DNA from: Desulfohalobiaceae bacterium S24
GTDB lineage: Bacteria; Desulfobacterota; Desulfovibrionia; Desulfovibrionales; Desulfothermaceae
Direction of reading: 5' to 3'
Assembly (NCBI GenBank): GCA_011389765.1
Contig: JAABTT010000024.1
Span: 1-41,402, forward strand
Length of the DNA stretch: 41,402 nucleotides
Shown one piece after another: positions 21,875 to 32,845 of this stretch; position 1 is the first letter of the stretch; every line of letters starts with the position of its first letter. A program made the position numbers and the translations under genes. The notes under the pieces are model-generated. The model was not told the DNA's origin, made no database searches, and was given only the letters and a program-made list of their open reading frames with translations.

Positions 21875-24538
21875 ATGAAAAAGCTCATTTCAGCTCCGAC
21901 CATTATCACGGCCCACAGCAACGCGGATTTCGACTGCCTGTCGTCTATGGTGGCTGCAGGAAAGCTCTACCCTGACGGGGTCTTTGTCTTTCCCGGCTCA
22001 CAGGAACAGGGTCTGCGTGATTTTTTTGTACAGAGCGCCACCTACCTCTTCAATTTCTATTCATTCAAGGACATTGACCCGGAATCGGTGCGGACCATCG
22101 TCCTCTGCGATACCAGTCAGCGATCCAGAGTCCCTCATTTGAAAACGATTCTGGACAAAGCGGACATTGTGGTCCATGTCTTTGATCACCATCCGGAATC
22201 AGAAGACGATGTGAGGGCAGACGAGCAGACGATCCGTCCCTGGGGATCCACCGTGGCCGTCATGGTCTCCCTGCTGCGGGAGCAGGGCCTGAGTCTCACC
22301 TCGGAAGAAGCGACCATTGTCGGTCTCGGCCTGTATGAAGACACCGGCTGCTTCACCTTCAACTCGACCACGGAATACGATCTGGAGGCGGGGGCCTGGC
22401 TGCGCAAGAAAGGAATGGACCTGGATTTTGTGGCCGATTTCATGCACCGGGAGCTCTCCTCGGAACAGGTCTCCATCCTGAATGAACTGCTGGAGGCGGC
22501 TTCAACGCACACTATCAACGAAGTCGAGGTCTGTTTAACCAGCATCACCACCGCCTCATATGTTCGGGATTTTGCCCTGCTGGTCCACAAAATGATGGAA
22601 ATCGAGAACATCCGGGTGCTTTTTGCCCTGGCCAGGATGCAGGACCGGGTGCATATCGTGGCCAGAAGCCGGATGCCCGAAGTTGACGCCGGAAAGATCT
22701 GCGCCTCTCTCGGCGGCGGCGGACATCCCTACGCGGCTTCCGCGACCGCTAAAAACAAGACCTTGGCTGAGATTCAGGATGAACTCTTTGGTCTGCTCTA
22801 CACCCACATCAATCCGCAGATAACCGTTCAATCGCTGATGTCCAGGCCGCCCGTTTTCATCGAGCAGGATCAATCCATTGCCCGGGCCAGTGAGGTCATG
22901 ACCCGCTACGGCCTCAAGGCGATCCCGGTGGTGGCTGAAAACAGCTTAATCTGTACCGGGATATTGGAGCATCAGCTGGCGGACAAGGCCAAGGCCCACG
23001 GGCTTGGGGAGTTTCGGGTCCAGGAGTATATGCTGGGCCGGGTGCACACGGTCAGCCCTGACGACAGCCTCTACGCCGTGATTGAAATCATTATCAACCA
23101 GGGACAGCGTTTGGTTCCGGTGGTGGTGGATCAGGAGATCCAGGGGGTCATCACCCGGACCGATCTGATCAACACCCTGATTGAAGAACCGGCCAGGATC
23201 CCGGAATCCTTGACCCCGGGAGGAACCCGGGAGAAAAATATCAAGACGCTGCTCCGCAACCGACTGCCTCCGGAGGTTTTCAGTCTGCTGAGCCAGGCTG
23301 GAGAGCTGGGCCGGCAAAAGGGCTACAAAGTCTATGCCGTGGGCGGATTCGTCCGGGACATTCTCCTGCACAGCCCTAATCTGGATATCGATCTGGTGGT
23401 GGAGGGAGACGGCATCAATTATGCCGGGGAACTCGCCGAACTGTTCGGCGGGCGCCTGCGCTCGCATAAAAAATTCAAAACCGCGGTGGTGATTCTGCCC
23501 AATAAACAGCGCATCGATGTGGCCACCGCCCGTCTCGAATATTACGAGCATCCAGCGGCTTTGCCCACGGTGGAGCTCTCATCCATCAAGATGGACCTCA
23601 TCCGCAGAGATTTCAGCATCAATGCCCTGGCCATCGAAATCATCCCGAAAAATTTCGGGAGGCTGGTCGATTTCTTCGGTGGACAAAGGGACTTGAAGGA
23701 GAAGAGGATCCGGGTTCTGCATTCCTTGAGCTTTGTGGAAGATCCCACCAGAATCCTCCGGGCCATCCGTTTCGAGCAGCGTTTTCATTTTCAAATCGGG
23801 TCCCAAACCTCCCGCTTGATCAAAAACGCCCTGCAGCTCAACCTTATGCACAAATTGTCCGGAAACAGGATTTTTCAGGAACTGAAACTGATTTTATCGG
23901 AGCAGTCGCCCTTGGCTTGTCTGCAGCGGATGCAGGAGTTCGAACTTCTGGTCTCCATTCATACCGCGCTCAAATTGAGCGCTCAAAAGGAAAAACTGAT
24001 TGAAAAGATAGAGAAAGTTTTGGACTGGTATGATCTTTTGTATCTGGAGCCCAGGCCTGAACGCTGGAAAGTTGTTTTGCTGGGACTTTTGGTCAGCAGC
24101 AAGCAGGAGCAGATTCATGGCGTGGCCCAAGCGCTCAACTTTCCGGAAAAGCTCGAGCAGTTTTTTGTCGGCTTGAAGCAGGATGTCCAAAGCGCCAGAG
24201 ACAAGCTTTTCTGGTGGCAAAAACATGAAAGCGGCAGTATGAGCAGGATTTATTTCATCCTGCAGCCCATGCCTCTGGAGGGGGTCTTGTTTTTGATGGC
24301 CTCCTCCCGGAAGGAACATACCCGGAAACATTTGTCCCTCTATCTGAGTCAGCTCAAGGACACCGAGATAGATTTGTCCGGCAAAGACCTCAAATCACTG
24401 GGATTGAAACCAGGTCCCGCCTACAACAGGATTTTCAATCTCGTGCTCACTGCCAAACTGGACGGACAGGCCCCGGACAGAAACGCCCAGCTCGATCTGG
24501 CCAGGAAGCTCATCCGCCGGGAGACGGCGTCCGGGTAG
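21875..24538 (+). CDS. A-adding tRNA nucleotidyltransferase with DHH and CBS domains
   Basis: An 887-aa multidomain protein. Residues 1-160 form a DHH phosphoesterase part (AHSNADFDCLSSM, VFDHHPES). Next is DHHA1, ending in LGGGGHPYAASA near 280-290. Two CBS domains follow near 315-370 and 380-435. A class II tRNA nucleotidyltransferase head starts near 487 (AVGGFVRDILLHSPNLDIDL, with the DxD metal pair), then RRDFSINALA and EDPTRILRAIRFE, with a helical body to the end. In bacteria with this architecture the protein is generally the A-adding half of a split CCA-adding pair, so a separate CC-adding enzyme is expected elsewhere. The DHH part may act on nucleotides or RNA, and the CBS pair suggests adenylate control; both are inference. 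Confidence 0.92.
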   Translation: MKKLISAPTIITAHSNADFDCLSSMVAAGKLYPDGVFVFPGSQEQGLRDFFVQSATYLFNFYSFKDIDPESVRTIVLCDTSQRSRVPHLKTILDKADIVVHVFDHHPESEDDVRADEQTIRPWGSTVAVMVSLLREQGLSLTSEEATIVGLGLYEDTGCFTFNSTTEYDLEAGAWLRKKGMDLDFVADFMHRELSSEQVSILNELLEAASTHTINEVEVCLTSITTASYVRDFALLVHKMMEIENIRVLFALARMQDRVHIVARSRMPEVDAGKICASLGGGGHPYAASATAKNKTLAEIQDELFGLLYTHINPQITVQSLMSRPPVFIEQDQSIARASEVMTRYGLKAIPVVAENSLICTGILEHQLADKAKAHGLGEFRVQEYMLGRVHTVSPDDSLYAVIEIIINQGQRLVPVVVDQEIQGVITRTDLINTLIEEPARIPESLTPGGTREKNIKTLLRNRLPPEVFSLLSQAGELGRQKGYKVYAVGGFVRDILLHSPNLDIDLVVEGDGINYAGELAELFGGRLRSHKKFKTAVVILPNKQRIDVATARLEYYEHPAALPTVELSSIKMDLIRRDFSINALAIEIIPKNFGRLVDFFGGQRDLKEKRIRVLHSLSFVEDPTRILRAIRFEQRFHFQIGSQTSRLIKNALQLNLMHKLSGNRIFQELKLILSEQSPLACLQRMQEFELLVSIHTALKLSAQKEKLIEKIEKVLDWYDLLYLEPRPERWKVVLLGLLVSSKQEQIHGVAQALNFPEKLEQFFVGLKQDVQSARDKLFWWQKHESGSMSRIYFILQPMPLEGVLFLMASSRKEHTRKHLSLYLSQLKDTEIDLSGKDLKSLGLKPGPAYNRIFNLVLTAKLDGQAPDRNAQLDLARKLIRRETASG

Positions 24539-24580
24539 GGGGTGCAGCGTGCTGCGGCCCCTCCTGCTCAAAACCGTGCG

Positions 24581-24610
24581 TTGACAGGTGCTGCGGCTCA
24601 AGGCTATGCT
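24581..24610 (+). promoter_or_regulatory. Candidate promoter before the HIT gene
   Basis: TTGACA at 24581-24586, an 18-bp spacer, then TATGCT at 24605-24610. It lies in the 118-bp gap after the nucleotidyltransferase gene and could drive HIT-lapA-lapB-mutS separately. Confidence 0.45.
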
Positions 24611-24622
24611 CGGTGCACATTA

Positions 24623-24657
24623 AATTTTCAACCTGGAACCCTGAACCATATACCACA
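24623..24657 (+). repeat. Heptanucleotide tandem array R6
   Basis: Five units in register: AATTTTC, AACCTGG, AACCCTG, AACCATA, TACCACA. The last unit overlaps the first base of the HIT start codon at 24657. The AACCTGG-AACC step also occurs in array R9. Confidence 0.65.
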
Positions 24658-25190
24658 TGGATAGAATCTTTGCTCCCTGGCGGATCGAGTACATTCTGGG
24701 TCCCAAACCGGATGAATGCGTGTTCTGCCTCCCTGATTCTCCGGAGGAGGATCGGGAGCGTTATGTGCTGTTTCGGGGGCGGGACAATTTTGTGATCCTG
24801 AATGCCTTTCCTTACAGCAACGGGCATTTGATGGTGACGCCGTTTCGGCATGTCTCCTGCCTGACCGAGCTGAAGCCCCGGGAACATCAGGAGGCTATGC
24901 TACTGCTTCAGAAGAGCACCCGGATCATCAAGCAGGCCTTTCAACCGGACGGGATCAACATCGGCTTGAACATAGGCGAGGCCGCAGGAGCCGGAATACG
25001 GGAACACCTCCATTTCCATCTGGTTCCCAGATGGAACGGGGATCATTCCTTCATGGCCGTATTCAGCGAGACCATGGTCATTCCGGAACATCTGCAAGCG
25101 GTCTATAATCGTCTGGAACCCTTTTTCAAGGCTTTATCCGAACACAGCGGCACATCGGGTCTGGAAAAGAGCCAAAGAGAGGAAGAGTGA
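24657..25190 (+). CDS. HIT-family hydrolase or nucleotide transferase
   Basis: A 177-aa cytoplasmic histidine-triad protein. The triad is H117-L-H119-F-H121-LVPRW. CVFCLP near residues 21-26 and the His in FRHVS complete the zinc-binding pattern of the Fhit/Ap4A-type branch. ILNAFPYSNGHLMVTP is the typical substrate-binding strand. Substrates in this branch are dinucleoside polyphosphates or AMP conjugates. No ribosome site is visible because array R6 fills the leader. Its stop touches the lapA start. Confidence 0.93.
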   Translation: MDRIFAPWRIEYILGPKPDECVFCLPDSPEEDRERYVLFRGRDNFVILNAFPYSNGHLMVTPFRHVSCLTELKPREHQEAMLLLQKSTRIIKQAFQPDGINIGLNIGEAAGAGIREHLHFHLVPRWNGDHSFMAVFSETMVIPEHLQAVYNRLEPFFKALSEHSGTSGLEKSQREEE

Positions 25191-25532
25191 ATGCGCTATG
25201 CCAAAGTTCTTATCGTGCTTGCCCTGTTTTTTTTCGGGATCACCTTTTTTTTGCAGAACACGCAGTTAATAAACACCACCCTCTCACTCCGGTTTCATCT
25301 GCTGGGGATCAATTGGGATTCCGGCGCCGTGCCGGTCTATGTCTTCATACTGTCGGCTTTTGCCTTGGGGGTCCTGGTCAGCATGGCCTATTTTTTTGTG
25401 GAAAAACTCAGACAGGGGAAAGCCTTGCGCTCCTGTCGTTTGCATGTCCGGAACCTGGAACAGGAAATCAATTCTCTGCGGACCCTGCCCCTGGAAGAGC
25501 AGTCCCCTTCTCAGGATCTCAAGGAGCAGTAA
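25191..25532 (+). CDS. lapA: LapA-domain membrane protein
   Basis: A 113-aa inner-membrane protein of the DUF1049/LapA family: two membrane helices (about 4-22 and 46-70), a loop with the FFLQNTQLINTTLSLRFHL family pattern and a C-terminal coiled coil. LapA partners LapB in control of lipopolysaccharide synthesis in E. coli. GAGGAAGAG at the end of the HIT gene is its ribosome site. The lapB-like gene follows after 10 bp. Confidence 0.85.
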   Translation: MRYAKVLIVLALFFFGITFFLQNTQLINTTLSLRFHLLGINWDSGAVPVYVFILSAFALGVLVSMAYFFVEKLRQGKALRSCRLHVRNLEQEINSLRTLPLEEQSPSQDLKEQ

Positions 25533-25542
25533 GCGCGAAACC

Positions 25543-26675
25543 ATGTCCTTTTTGTCATTGAAGCGCCTGCGTGCCTGGCGGCCCTTTCCGGAAAAGAAAG
25601 CGGAATCTTCCAGAATCGCCCAGCGGCAGGACTATTCCCCGCCTTCCAAAGACACCCTTTCCGCGATTTCCGACCTGTCGCAAGCGGTCAAAAACAATCC
25701 GGATGCCGTGGAGATTTATCTGGCCCTGGGCAATTTGTACCGATCCCAAGGGGAATTGGAACGGGCCATCCAGATGCGGCATAATCTCATTGTCCGGCCG
25801 AATATCAAGAGTGAATTCAAGGCCCGGGCCCTCTTTGAGCTGGGGCTGGACTACAGGCGGTCGGGGTTTCTGGAAAGGGCCCGCAAGGCCTTTGAACAGA
25901 GCCGCGAATTCATAGGTGAAGATCCGGCCCTTCTGGAGGAGTTGGCCCTCCTGGCTGCGGCCGATCATCACTATGAGCAGGCTGCCGCCTTGTATCACAC
26001 CTTGAACAAACCGGTCCCGGAGGCCCATTATCTGGTACAAAAAGCAAAACAGTGCTGGAGTCAGAAGCGGATCAGCGCCTGCCGGTCCTGGCTGAACAGG
26101 GCTGTCAGGGTGTATCCCGGGGCTGTAGAGGCCTGGGCCGAGAAAATGATTTTGGCCTATGAAGATGCCGATTGGGGGCAGTTTGCGGCTTCCTTTCAAA
26201 AAGGGCTGAAAAAGGTTGATTCGGAACTGCATTTTCTCCTGCTGGAAGCCCTGATCAGACACCTCTATAGATTTCGGGGATCTCAGGACCATTTCAAACC
26301 GACCCTCGAACCTGAGGCCGGGCGGGCATTGCTGCAGATCATCAGCAGACAGCCGCCGGATATGCTCCTGACCTATTACGCCGCCTGGATGTACGCCAAG
26401 CTCGGCAATCAGGAAGAAGCCGTCAGCTCTTTGCAGACCTGCTGCGGAATGGAGCCCGGATTCTGGCCGGCCAGAGCAGAGCTGCTCGCCTTGCAGATGG
26501 AGGAGCAGACCTTGCTCCCGGAATTCCGGCAGCATCTCGAGCAGCTGGTGAACTGGGCCAGGCAGACCAAAAAGTTTCTCTGCACAAAATGCGGCTTGAC
26601 TCTGGAGCAGATATTTTTTGTCTGTCCCAAATGCCGGAGTTGGCATTCCATCTCCTTTCTCAAGGGCTTGAAGCG

Positions 26676-26679
<4 letters not shown>
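25543..26679 (+). CDS. lapB: LapB-like TPR protein with C-terminal rubredoxin-type metal knuckle
   Basis: A 378-aa protein with an N-terminal basic stretch, multiple TPR helix pairs (for example AVEIYLALGNLYRSQGELER and LLEELALLAAADHHYEQA) and a C-terminal zinc/iron knuckle, FLCTKCGL and FVCPKCRSW. TPR plus rubredoxin-like metal site is the LapB (YciM) plan; LapB scaffolds FtsH-mediated turnover of LpxC. No membrane helix is obvious at the N-terminus, where E. coli LapB has one, so LapA may anchor it. The frame stays open to 25339, but ATG 25543 fits the family. AAGGAG lies rather far (16 nt) upstream. Its stop overlaps mutS by 4 bp. Confidence 0.82.
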
Positions 26680-29348
<2,669 letters not shown>

Positions 29349-29387
29349 CGTATCGGTTCATCGCAGAGAAATCAAGAAATTGTGAAA

Positions 29388-29585
29388 GAAATTGGAAATT
29401 GGAAATTGCCCGGCTTCGCTCAGAAGCTTCCGTCTTCGCTAAAGAGCTTCCGTCTTCGCTTATCAGCTACGACGTGACAAGCCGACGAGACAAGTCGCCG
29501 CGGCCAGTGGGAAATTGGCAAGAAAAGAATGCAGATAGGCAGAGTGTTCTAAAAAGCCTTATCAAGTTTCAAATTTTCAATTCAC
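29388..29585. repeat. Composite intergenic repeat region with array R7
   Basis: Three exact GAAATTG units stand at 29388-29408, with another copy at 29511-29517. Two 20-bp tandem units at 29421-29440 and 29441-29460 share AGCTTCCGTCTTCGCT, and a partial copy (CGGCTTCGCT) precedes them. GTC..CGCGGCC..TGG at 29494-29510 resembles the core of the 53-bp element (13 of 17 bases against 31747-31763). It occupies most of the 259-bp gap after mutS. No gene is supported. Confidence 0.65.
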
Positions 29586-29607
29586 TACCCACACCCGGAG
29601 TGTTGTC

Positions 29608-30054
29608 ATGCAGAATTCTGGAAACCGTCACACTGTAAAGCTGCTGGTTTTCGCCCTGATCGCCGCCATGTGCCTGGCCGGATGCGGCAAAAAAGACTGG
29701 CCGAGCGTTCAGGCCCGGGAGGACGTCTTTACCTGGGAAGAAGTCAGCGTGGAGCGCGAGCCTGTCTGCCTCAATATTTCGGCCCGGCTGGGCGGCGCGG
29801 TGCACAATCTGGCGGGAGTCCTTCTGGAGTTGGAAGGAAGCCCGGGGGCCTGCCCGGAATGTCCCTTCCTGCCTTCAAGGCGAATATTTCTTGAACTTTC
29901 AGCCCCTCAGGTGCAGATGACCGGCTCACGGCTTTTGATCAGCCACTGCGGACTAAAAGCGGAGCAGGCCTACCGCCTGCGTCTGAGAGGCACAAATCGA
30001 ATGCCCGGAATCGAGGACAGCGTCTCCAAGGTCCTGGGGCCTTTTGCGCAGTGA
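29608..30054 (+). CDS. Lipoprotein of unknown function
   Basis: A 148-aa exported lipoprotein. The signal peptide runs to the lipobox LAGC with the lipidated Cys at residue 26. The mature part is a compact, probably beta-rich domain. It contains Cys residues in VCLNIS, ACPECPF and SHCGL, which may form disulfides. I do not recognise a named domain. Its end overlaps or abuts the MFS gene, which suggests co-transcription. Confidence 0.8.
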   Translation: MQNSGNRHTVKLLVFALIAAMCLAGCGKKDWPSVQAREDVFTWEEVSVEREPVCLNISARLGGAVHNLAGVLLELEGSPGACPECPFLPSRRIFLELSAPQVQMTGSRLLISHCGLKAEQAYRLRLRGTNRMPGIEDSVSKVLGPFAQ

Positions 30055-30070
30055 TGAGACCGGGTGTTTG

Positions 30071-31585
30071 GTGACGAATCCAGGGGAAACCACAAGCACC
30101 GCCCTCATCATCGGGGCCTCTCTGCTGGCCCTGTTTCTGGGGGCCCTGGACGCCCTGGTCATGTCCACGGCCATGCCGACCATTGTGGCCGACCTCGGAG
30201 GACTGCATCTCTACAGCTGGGTCTATTCAGGATATTTCCTGGCCCGGGCCGTCTCCCTGCCGATTTTTGGGAAATTGGCCGATCTGTTCAGCAGTAAAAC
30301 CCTCTTTCTCATTTCCACCTCCCTGTTCCTGCTGGCCTCCATTGCCGCGGGCTGCGCCGCCAATATGCCTTTCTTGATTGCGGCCCGCTTGTTTCAGGGA
30401 ATCGGAGCCGGGGGCAATTTCGCCCTGGTCTATATCATTCTTTCAGACATCTCCCGGCCGGAACGACGCGGGCGGATGCTTTCCCTGGCCAGCTCGGTCT
30501 GGGGCGTCTCCAGCGTGCTCGGGCCGAGTCTGGGGGGCTTCATCGTCAGTTATTTCTCCTGGCGCTGGATTTTTTTCATCAACGTCCCCATCGGATTTCT
30601 TTCTCTGCTCGGCATCGGACTGTACCTGGAGGACAGGCGGGACAAGCCCAAGGATGTCAAGCTCGATTTTGCAGGGGGATTTTTGCTCTCCCTGTCTGTT
30701 GTGGCCTGTATATTGGTCTTTGTGGCCGGCGGCCGCCATGTGGCCTGGACCTCTCCCCAGATTGTCCTACTGGCGGGTTTGAGTCTGCTGGCCGGATTCG
30801 GGTTTTATCGTGTCGAACGCAAGGCCCGCAATCCCATTCTGAACTTTGCATTTTTTCGATATCAGGGCTTTGTGATCGGCAATGCCGCCCCTTTTTTCAG
30901 CAGTTTCGCCATCTTCTCCCTGTTTGCCTATGCTCCTTTGTTTATCCAGGGGGCTCTGGGAAAAACACCCCTGGAAGTGGGCCTGGGCATGCTCAGCCTC
31001 AGTCTGGGCTGGTCCGTCGGTTCCCTGGTCCTGGGACAGGTCATTCATCGCCTGGGCAAGCGCCGGGCGGCGCTGTTGGGATCTTTCTTTTTCCTCTCCG
31101 GCAGCCTGATGACCCTCTTTTTTTCCCTCCAGACCACCATGCTGCAGTGTGTCCTGGCCTTGAGCCTGGTGGGGCTGGGCATGGGGTTCGTGACCCTGGC
31201 CACCATGCTGGTGGTTCAAGACAGTGTGGATGCAGCTGATCTGGGGGTGGCCACCAGCTCGAATCAATTTTTCAGAACCCTGGGCAGTGCCGTGGGTGTC
31301 GGTGTCTCCGGCGGTTTTGTCACCGGCGAGATCACCCGGGCTCTGCAGGACGGCCGAGGGGCAGAGGCTTTAGCCGACTTGCCGCCGGATATTTTTGAAC
31401 AACTCCAAAACAATATCGAGAGTCTGTTTCAGTCGGACATCCAGAATGCCTTGCCTCCATCCATGAGCGAGGTCCTGAACCAGGCCGTGGTCGACGGAGT
31501 TTCCACTGCTTTCTGGATCGCTTTCGGGGCCGCCCTGCTCAGTTTGGGGCTCTGTTTTTGGCTGCCCGAGCGCAAAAGCGGGTAA
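30071..31585 (+). CDS. MFS drug exporter, DHA2 (EmrB/QacA-like, 14 helices)
   Basis: A 504-aa inner-membrane antiporter. The N-terminal helix carries LALFLGALDALVMSTAMPTI, the DHA2 motif D1 region. Motif A appears as GKLADLFSSKTLF, motif C as SVLGPSLGGFIVSYFSWRWIFFINVPIG, and about 14 hydrophobic helices follow. Typical cargoes are drugs, detergents or metabolites. The GTG at 30071 places the first helix correctly; TTG 30044 would overlap the lipoprotein gene by 11 bp. No strong ribosome site is visible. Confidence 0.88.
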   Translation: MTNPGETTSTALIIGASLLALFLGALDALVMSTAMPTIVADLGGLHLYSWVYSGYFLARAVSLPIFGKLADLFSSKTLFLISTSLFLLASIAAGCAANMPFLIAARLFQGIGAGGNFALVYIILSDISRPERRGRMLSLASSVWGVSSVLGPSLGGFIVSYFSWRWIFFINVPIGFLSLLGIGLYLEDRRDKPKDVKLDFAGGFLLSLSVVACILVFVAGGRHVAWTSPQIVLLAGLSLLAGFGFYRVERKARNPILNFAFFRYQGFVIGNAAPFFSSFAIFSLFAYAPLFIQGALGKTPLEVGLGMLSLSLGWSVGSLVLGQVIHRLGKRRAALLGSFFFLSGSLMTLFFSLQTTMLQCVLALSLVGLGMGFVTLATMLVVQDSVDAADLGVATSSNQFFRTLGSAVGVGVSGGFVTGEITRALQDGRGAEALADLPPDIFEQLQNNIESLFQSDIQNALPPSMSEVLNQAVVDGVSTAFWIAFGAALLSLGLCFWLPERKSG

Positions 31586-31722
31586 ACTTTTTTAGCATTG
31601 CAACCGAAAAGTGAATGAGGAAACGCCTGCCCAATGAAATTTCAGATTTCGTAACTTCGGGACAAATTTAGTACTAAACCATCTAAAATGCTTGGCTTGT
31701 TTTCAAAGGTGGACATTCATGA

Positions 31723-31750
31723 GGTTTCAGGTTTCACGTGCCGGGTGTCA
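31723..31750 (-). repeat. Heptanucleotide tandem array R8
   Basis: Four units in register: GGTTTCA, GGTTTCA, CGTGCCG, GGTGTCA. The reverse strand reads TGAAACC. It abuts and overlaps the second copy of the 53-bp element, as array R1 does with the first copy. Confidence 0.6.
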
Positions 31751-31799
31751 GCGCGGCCGCTGGTTGGACGGACCAGCCAGTTTGATCAATGAAGAAACT
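31747..31799 (+). repeat. Dispersed 53-bp element, copy 2
   Basis: Gap-free counterpart of 71-123. The last 18 bases (TTTGATCAATGAAGAAAC) differ from copy 1 by a single base, while the GC-rich core has several paired changes: GGGCGG..CCGCCC in copy 1 corresponds to CTGGT..ACCAG here, so an inverted repeat is kept in both. It lies in the 353-bp gap 31586-31938. The rest of that gap (including 31800-31917) has no gene that I can support. Confidence 0.75.
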
Positions 31800-31938
31800 A
31801 TTGGTCGTCCACGAACCGATCACAGAGCTCTCTTTCGCTTTAACGCTTCCGGCTCTTGGTTTTCTAAGAAAACCGAAATAGCCTCCCGGCGAGCTCGCTC
31901 AAAAGAACTCTGAATTTATGTATCTTTTAGGGAAACGT

Positions 31939-32571
31939 ATGCACTCTTGGCTGACCGTCTTGACTCTAGGTGTTTTGCTGCTGTCCGGCTGCGGCGCTTT
32001 AGACAGGGAGACTGTGGCGCCTGACCAGCTGCCGGATCAGATTGTCAAACAGCCGCAGCAGAACGACTATGCCCGGGCCCGGGTCGGAATTATTGCGTTT
32101 GAGAGTCCGGATTATGCGGAAAACAGCGGACGGCTTGCCGCGCAGCTGCTTTTCAATGCCCTGCTGCAAAAAAACATCTTTGCTGAGCTGATGCTCATCC
32201 AGGCCGTGAGCGCTCCAGGAATAAAGCGAAGCCTGTTTGAGCTGATGCAGGACAAGCAGCTCGACCTGCTGATGACCGGCGAAGTAAGCTATTACCTGGA
32301 GGGCGGGAACTTCCAGTCTTCCCGGGTCTGTGAGGACATACAAGTGCTGGAACCAACCGATCATGAGTCTCTGCAGCGCGTCTGGCAGGCGAAGAGCTGC
32401 GAGCAGTCTACAGCGCGTGAAGCGCATGACCTGTTGCTTTTCAGGACCCCGGGTAAGCCCGCAGACTCCGGTGTCGAACTGATGCAGACCATAGCCCGAC
32501 AATTCGCTGCGATGCTGGAGTTTGTCCCGGAAATGAAGCCCCGGGAGCCTGAGGAAGCGCCACCACAGTGA
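31939..32571 (+). CDS. Putative outer-membrane lipoprotein, unknown function
   Basis: A 210-aa exported protein with a short signal peptide and lipobox LSGC, lipidated Cys at residue 18. The mature part alternates strands and helices: ARVGIIAFESPDYAENSGRLAAQLLFNALLQKNIF, then LDLLMTGEVSYYLEGG. This order resembles the alpha/beta fold of periplasmic lipoproteins such as LpoB or CsgG relatives, but similarity is only at pattern level. AGGGA lies 5 nt before ATG 31939; the upstream in-frame ATG 31918 lacks one. Confidence 0.7.
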   Translation: MHSWLTVLTLGVLLLSGCGALDRETVAPDQLPDQIVKQPQQNDYARARVGIIAFESPDYAENSGRLAAQLLFNALLQKNIFAELMLIQAVSAPGIKRSLFELMQDKQLDLLMTGEVSYYLEGGNFQSSRVCEDIQVLEPTDHESLQRVWQAKSCEQSTAREAHDLLLFRTPGKPADSGVELMQTIARQFAAMLEFVPEMKPREPEEAPPQ

Positions 32572-32790
32572 TTGCGCTCACTCCGTGCTTTCGGAAGCCT
32601 GCGTGCGGCAAGCCAGGGGCGGAGCGTTGCCCGTACTTTGGTGACTTATGGGTTAATATCTGCCATAGAAAACAAGAACATATGTTGCTTCGAAGCAGTT
32701 GAAGTCCTTGTCGAATATGGTTCACGATTTGAAGAGGAAGATATTCAGAAGGTACATTCTGGGTCATTCTAAAAGTTTTCTTTTTTTCTT

Positions 32791-32825
32791 AACTGTGAAC
32801 CGTGAACTGTGAACCTGGAACCTTT
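32791..32825 (+). repeat. Heptanucleotide tandem array R9
   Basis: Five units in register: AACTGTG, AACCGTG, AACTGTG, AACCTGG, AACCTTT. It lies in the 274-bp gap (32572-32845) between the convergent lipoprotein and cardiolipin synthase genes, so it is not a 5' leader there. I see no gene in that gap. Confidence 0.8.
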
Positions 32826-32845
32826 GGGCTGCGGGAGAACCTCCA

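Noticed and set aside
29565..29585. TTC-rich stretch as an inverted partner of array R7
   Set aside because: TTC triplets are spaced 8 and 5, so the 7-bp register is not kept.
31606..31622. Three GAA triplets spaced by 7 after the MFS gene
   Set aside because: Only three short, diverged units; chance cannot be excluded.
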